Both the position numbers and the translations under genes were made by a program. From the NCBI GenBank assembly GCA_946886185.1, contig CAMPIC010000169.1, forward strand, positions 1 to 6,513: a stretch of 6,513 nucleotides of DNA, read 5' to 3'. The notes beneath the pieces are model-generated. The model ran no database searches and was not told where the DNA came from. It saw only the letters and a program-made list of their open reading frames with translations. How positions within the stretch are numbered: the stretch's first letter is position 1; each line of letters opens with the position of its first letter. Of the stretch, positions 5,530-6,513 are shown one piece after another. The stretch comes from an uncultured bacterium. GTDB lineage: Bacteria > Eisenbacteria > RBG-16-71-46 > CAIMUX01.

Positions 5530-6513
5530 TCAGAATCCGGCGGTGGCGAGCAGCATCGCGAACGTGCGGCGGTAGCCGCGGCCCGACTCCACGTTGCTGT
5601 CGGACCGTCCACCTCGCAGCTCCAGTCGTACCACATCGAATCGCCGGATCAGACCGAGCGCATAGGAACCGTACGGCGTGGCATCCGGATCGATGCGGTC
5701 GGACGCGAAGCCTCCGTCCAACGCGAGCGTCCCGACCACTCCTCCCCACAGATCCATCTCGCTGCTCGCGCGCGCGAAGAGCGCTCGGTAATCCCGCGGC
5801 GTCCAGATGCCATTGTCCGGATCTCTCGTGTGGTCGATGCGATGAACGCCCGCGTCGAGCGTAAGCTTCGGAGCGCGCGGGCGCGCGGTCCAGCTCACGA
5901 ACACCTTGCCGCTCCTGCGCTCGTTCTCGTCCTCATAGCGCATCCAATCTCCTTGCCCGATCGTGCGTAGCGCGGGCAGCAGGCGAAGCTCGAGCGAGGC
6001 TCCGATCCAATCGGCTCCGATGCGATCCGGAAAGGTCGTGTAGCTGAAGTGCGAGATGCGCCGGTATCCGAGATCGCCACGCTCGCGATCAGAGGGACGG
6101 AGTCGGATTCCCCCGCTCGCCGCCCAGGGTGTGTCGCCGCCCTCGAGCGGATCGATCGCAGCTTCGATCTGCGCGGAAGTGGCCCAGATGTCGGCAGCGC
6201 GATAGTCGAAGCCGCCCATCAACCAGATTTCGTCTCCGGAACGATCGCCGGGCCTCGAGTATTCGTTGCGATAGCGTGCCCCACGAAGGTGGCCGCGGTA
6301 CCGATAGGGAATCTCCGCCGAAAGCGTGGTCGTGCGCGCTTCGAAGTCGTCGGAGTCTTGCGCGAAGTCGTAGCGGAGATCGGCGCGCGGGATCCAATCG
6401 GAATGGATCGCGGCGGCGAGATCTTGCCGCGCCGCATTTCCGGGATCGATCTCCGAAAGCGCGCCGAGCGCCTGATCCGCGCGACCTTCCCAACGATAGG
6501 CCGTGGCCAGTCC
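5530..6513 (-). CDS. TPR-associated outer-membrane beta-barrel protein, C-terminal part
   Basis: The reading frame is open to the window edge, giving 327 residues with the N-terminus (and signal peptide, if any) missing. The first 30 or so residues (YRWEGRADQALGALSEIDPG and on) look like the last helical pair of a tetratricopeptide repeat. From about residue 45 the sequence changes to alternating polar/hydrophobic stretches rich in Tyr, Trp, Arg, Asp and Gly, typical of outer-membrane strands. GIWTPRDY (nt 5788-5811) matches the 'SPxxY' loop motif I associate with TPR/beta-barrel proteins. The protein ends RRTFAMLLATAGF, an alternating strand with C-terminal Phe, the usual signal for the BAM barrel-assembly machinery. 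Such proteins often serve polysaccharide or adhesin export (compare YaiO, PelB and BcsC), but no partner synthase is visible here. ATG or TTG at 6219/6222 are internal, since the motif-bearing frame continues well upstream of them. It lies just upstream of the EamA gene and is probably co-transcribed with it. Confidence 0.75.
   Translation of the reverse strand, partial: GLATAYRWEGRADQALGALSEIDPGNAARQDLAAAIHSDWIPRADLRYDFAQDSDDFEARTTTLSAEIPYRYRGHLRGARYRNEYSRPGDRSGDEIWLMGGFDYRAADIWATSAQIEAAIDPLEGGDTPWAASGGIRLRPSDRERGDLGYRRISHFSYTTFPDRIGADWIGASLELRLLPALRTIGQGDWMRYEDENERRSGKVFVSWTARPRAPKLTLDAGVHRIDHTRDPDNGIWTPRDYRALFARASSEMDLWGGVVGTLALDGGFASDRIDPDATPYGSYALGLIRRFDVVRLELRGGRSDSNVESGRGYRRTFAMLLATAGF

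Noticed and set aside
4623..5636. A 337-codon minus-strand frame overlapping the EamA gene
   Set aside because: Product is extremely Arg-rich with no family features, while the neighbouring frame encodes a clear ten-helix transporter.
5525..5749. Longer EamA protein of 351 residues starting at 5749
   Set aside because: The added 75 residues lie inside the beta-barrel gene in another frame, are Arg-rich and lack hydrophobic helices, whereas the GTG at 5524 gives the usual family length.

Overview
The window comes from a GC-rich, Gram-negative-type bacterium. The last gene on the minus strand encodes an outer-membrane beta-barrel ending in phenylalanine, so the cell has an outer membrane. The phylum cannot be fixed from the sequence. 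The mix of an ECF sigma / zinc-finger anti-sigma pair and a TPR plus beta-barrel protein resembles little-studied environmental lineages (Eisenbacteria- or Gemmatimonadota-like), but that is an impression. I see no phage, plasmid, CRISPR, rRNA or tRNA signal. One short repeat tract might be a transposon-end remnant.

Layout. Bases 1-621 (+) hold the C-terminal two thirds of a TIGR01777-type NAD-dependent epimerase-family protein. A 282-bp gap follows with three degenerate 32-bp direct repeats. Bases 904-2310 (+) are a complete 6-phosphogluconate dehydrogenase gene (gnd) with an atypical cofactor-binding loop. Bases 2311-2594 are non-coding: a 13-bp direct repeat, a candidate ECF-type promoter, and a leader able to form a long hairpin. 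A tight three-gene operon follows on the plus strand: ECF sigma factor (2595-3197), membrane anti-sigma factor with two zinc-binding domains (3184-4107), and a small multi-pass membrane protein (4104-4676). Convergent to it on the minus strand, and separated by only 17 bp, are an EamA/DMT-type transporter (5524-4694) and, upstream of it, the outer-membrane beta-barrel gene (5530-6513), whose 5' end lies beyond the window.

How the genes work together. The sigma, anti-sigma and membrane-protein genes overlap by 14 and 4 nt, so they are probably co-translated as one envelope-sensing module. The anti-sigma factor would hold the sigma factor at the inner membrane, and the third protein may be part of the sensor or a target. 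The promoter-like sequence and hairpin in front of the sigma gene suggest autoregulation plus a second, RNA-level control. gnd belongs to central metabolism and shows no visible link to that module. The minus-strand pair looks translationally coupled, but its substrates are unknown.

The most interesting points are the duplicated zinc-binding domain with identical ligand spacing, the promoter-hairpin arrangement before the sigma gene, and the 6-phosphogluconate dehydrogenase whose usual NADP-binding Arg is Tyr.
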